From positions 1-6,386 of the forward strand of contig JAEUMA010000732.1 in the NCBI GenBank assembly GCA_016793565.1: a DNA stretch of 6,386 nt. Direction: 5' to 3'. This document shows positions 5,513 to 6,386 of the stretch, piece by piece. Below the pieces are notes generated by a model. It made no database searches. It saw only the letters and a list, made by a program, of their open reading frames with translations, and was not told the origin of the DNA. The translations under genes were made by a program, and so were the position numbers. The DNA comes from Rhizobiaceae bacterium. Lineage in GTDB: Bacteria > Pseudomonadota > Alphaproteobacteria > Rhizobiales > Rhizobiaceae. Position 1 is the first letter of the stretch, and each line of letters opens with the position of its first letter.

Positions 5513-5926
5513 TCAGACCACCGTCCGTGCGCGCAGCGCAGCCACCGCGACCCGCTCCGTGAGGATCACGTGCCGGTCGAATTCGGCGTCCTCGCGCAGG
5601 TCTTCCACAAGATGGCAGGCGTGCAGCACGGTTGTGCGATCCCGCGCGAAGCCGCGCCCCACGTCGCCCATGGTGAGGCCAAGCGCGGTATGGGCCACAT
5701 ACATGGCTACCTGACGCACGCGCGAAACGTTCAGCGACGTACGGCCGGCGCGTCTCAGTTCCTTGCCCGAGACGTTGTAGAGTGCTGCCGCGATGTCGAT
5801 CATGGCCTCGCAGAGTTCGAGCACCCGTTCGTCGCGCCGCTGGGAGACAGGTGTCGAACACCGGGCGGGAAGGCCGCCAGAACCCGGCTCGGTCGCTTCT
5901 TTCAGGCAGGCTGCGGCTGATCGCAC
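5513..5926 (-). CDS. Stand-alone DnaA domain IV (DNA-binding) protein
   Basis: A 137-residue protein starting at GTG 5926, chosen because GGGGAG lies 7 bases upstream. Residues 1-30 are unstructured and Ser/Pro-rich. Residues 33-122 are a Bac_DnaA_C (domain IV) fold: V-L-E-L-C-E-A-M-I-D-I-A-A, then the S-R-V-R-Q-V-A-M-Y-V helix (68-77), L-T-M-G-D-V-G-R-G-F (84-93) and the DnaA signature R-D-R-T-T-V-L-H-A (95-103). DnaA domain IV binds DnaA boxes. Here the AAA+ ATPase and domain I are absent, so it cannot load helicase; it may bind DnaA boxes or act as a local transcription factor. The signature histidine of DnaA (D-H-T-T) is Arg97, which may alter site choice. It is not a decayed dnaA: it has its own start, promoter and partner gene. 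It leads the operon with the DUF6456 gene. A LexA box at the promoter suggests SOS control. Confidence 0.87.
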   Translation of the reverse strand: MRSAAACLKEATEPGSGGLPARCSTPVSQRRDERVLELCEAMIDIAAALYNVSGKELRRAGRTSLNVSRVRQVAMYVAHTALGLTMGDVGRGFARDRTTVLHACHLVEDLREDAEFDRHVILTERVAVAALRARTVV

Positions 5927-5933
5927 GAAACAT

Positions 5934-5939
5934 CTCCCC
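5934..5939 (-). promoter_or_regulatory. Shine-Dalgarno GGGGAG of the DnaA-like gene
   Basis: GGGGAG on the minus strand lies 7 bases before GTG 5926. This decides the start in favour of the GTG. The ATG at 5933, also close to the site, is in another frame. Confidence 0.65.
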
Positions 5940-5955
5940 GTTGTAGGAATATGTT

Positions 5956-5984
5956 CTTATATCGACGCTCGCCGGGTATGTGAA
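5956..5984 (-). promoter_or_regulatory. Promoter of the DnaA-like/DUF6456 operon
   Basis: On the minus strand, TTCACA (5984-5979) is followed after exactly 17 bases by TATAAG (5961-5956). Each hexamer differs from the sigma-70 consensus at one position. Transcription would start near 5949, leaving a leader of about 23 bases with the GGGGAG ribosome site. The LexA box overlaps the -35 element. Confidence 0.6.
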
Positions 5985-5996
5985 CAAACAAAGAAC
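5982..5996. promoter_or_regulatory. LexA (SOS) box GAAC-N7-GAAC
   Basis: GAAC (5982-5985), AAACAAA, GAAC (5993-5996). On the minus strand this reads GTTC-N7-GTTC, the direct-repeat LexA operator of alphaproteobacteria, with exact half-sites and exact spacing. It overlaps the -35 element of the minus-strand operon, the usual place for repression. A further GTTC at 5953-5956 lies next to the -10. The box is 140 bases before the plus-strand gene, so it might also affect that gene. Confidence 0.72.
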
Positions 5997-6010
5997 ATTG
6001 TTGGTGCCCT

Positions 6011-6032
6011 CTCCGAAACTAACGCTTCGGAG
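6011..6032. repeat. Hairpin, perfect 7-bp stem with 8-base loop
   Basis: CTCCGAA (6011-6017) pairs with TTCGGAG (6026-6032). It lies between the LexA box and the plus-strand gene at 6136. No T run follows on either strand, so a simple intrinsic terminator is unlikely. It could be a 5' UTR structure of the plus-strand gene, or an operator dyad. Confidence 0.35.
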
Positions 6033-6123
6033 TCAACGGCTTGAGCAAAACCCCTCGCCACTCGATCGGCCAATCTGTCCCCGCCTCCGCGACCGCGAAG
6101 GATAGTCGTCCGCGTGGATGCGA

Positions 6124-6129
6124 AAGGAG
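6124..6129 (+). promoter_or_regulatory. Shine-Dalgarno AAGGAG
   Basis: AAGGAG lies 6 bases before ATG 6136, near ideal in sequence and spacing. It is strong support for the partial gene that follows. Confidence 0.75.
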
Positions 6130-6135
6130 TTGCGA

Positions 6136-6386
6136 ATGGAGCGGCTGATTGATGAGCGGGAGCGTTTCGTGGCGGAGCGCGACGCCCTGGTGGCGGCCGC
6201 GCATGGCCGCGCCGCTCTGCAGCTTCTCTGTGGAATCGACATGGACGAACTGGCGAGCGCGGACCCGCCCGGACGGCAGCGGCTGATCGCACGGATAGAC
6301 CGCGCCCTGGAACGCGAGCGGCTGAAAGGGCTAAGCCGCCACTGGAGCTACGATCTCAACCGCCACATCGCCCTCAAGCAGGCACG
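6136..6386 (+). CDS. Small conserved cytoplasmic protein (3' end outside window)
   Basis: The frame is open from ATG 6136 through the window end (83 codons seen) and follows an ideal Shine-Dalgarno. The protein begins M-E-R-L-I-D-E-R-E-R-F-V-A-E-R-D-A-L. It is strongly charged and helical, probably a coiled coil over the first 20 residues. A hydrophobic helix A-A-L-Q-L-L-C-G-I-D follows, then R-L-I-A-R-I-D-R-A-L-E-R-E-R-L-K-G-L. The last visible part is S-R-H-W-S-Y-D-L-N-R-H-I-A-L-K-Q-A, which looks like a conserved motif. I recall small rhizobial proteins annotated only as 'cytoplasmic protein' with such an end, but cannot name a family. No signal peptide or membrane segment is seen. It is divergent from the DnaA-like operon, with 209 bases between the start codons. 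Confidence 0.72.
   Translation, partial: MERLIDERERFVAERDALVAAAHGRAALQLLCGIDMDELASADPPGRQRLIARIDRALERERLKGLSRHWSYDLNRHIALKQA

Noticed and set aside
5310..5987. Minus-strand frame starting M-F-T-Y-P, including the ATG at 5933 close to GGGGAG
   Set aside because: It overlaps the DnaA-like gene in another frame and is rich in Arg and low-complexity runs. The GTG frame contains the unmistakable DnaA signature.

Overview
The window looks like chromosomal DNA of an alphaproteobacterium, most likely of the Rhizobiales (Mesorhizobium, Phyllobacteriaceae or a relative). The reasons are the high GC content, the mix of family types (DUF1491, DUF5330, DUF6456, a DivJ-type kinase, a DnaA-domain-IV-only protein), a promoter that fits the rhizobial sigma-70 consensus, and an alphaproteobacterial direct-repeat LexA box. 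No mobile element, CRISPR array, tRNA or rRNA is visible. All genes look intact apart from the two cut by the window ends.

Layout. Bases 1-556 (+) hold the C-terminal part of a protein that resembles the DUF2336 family and begins outside the window. Convergent to it, with a 14-base overlap, is a three-gene minus-strand operon read from 3522 down to 543. It encodes a six-TM, PAS-containing sensor histidine kinase of the DivJ type, a single-pass membrane protein with two peptidoglycan-binding domains, and a DUF1491 protein. Bases 3523-3927 are a divergent, partly AT-rich intergenic region. On the plus strand come a small exported DUF5330 protein (3928-4248) and SufE (4298-4723). SufE has its own near-consensus promoter placed so close to the ATG that the mRNA would be nearly leaderless. 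The SufE stop almost touches the stop of a second minus-strand operon (5926 to 4726), made of a stand-alone DnaA domain IV protein followed after one base by a DUF6456 protein. The last gene (6136 onward, +) is a small conserved cytoplasmic protein cut by the window end.

How the parts may work together. The DivJ-like kinase and the PG-binding protein are translationally overlapped, which suggests a link between cell-cycle phosphorelay signalling and the cell envelope. The DnaA-domain/DUF6456 pair is translationally coupled, and its promoter carries a perfect GAAC-N7-GAAC (GTTC-N7-GTTC) LexA box over the -35 element. I infer that this replication-initiator-like DNA-binding protein and its partner are part of the SOS response. 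This is the most interesting item in the window. Product calls rest on reading the sequence and family recall; no searches were run.
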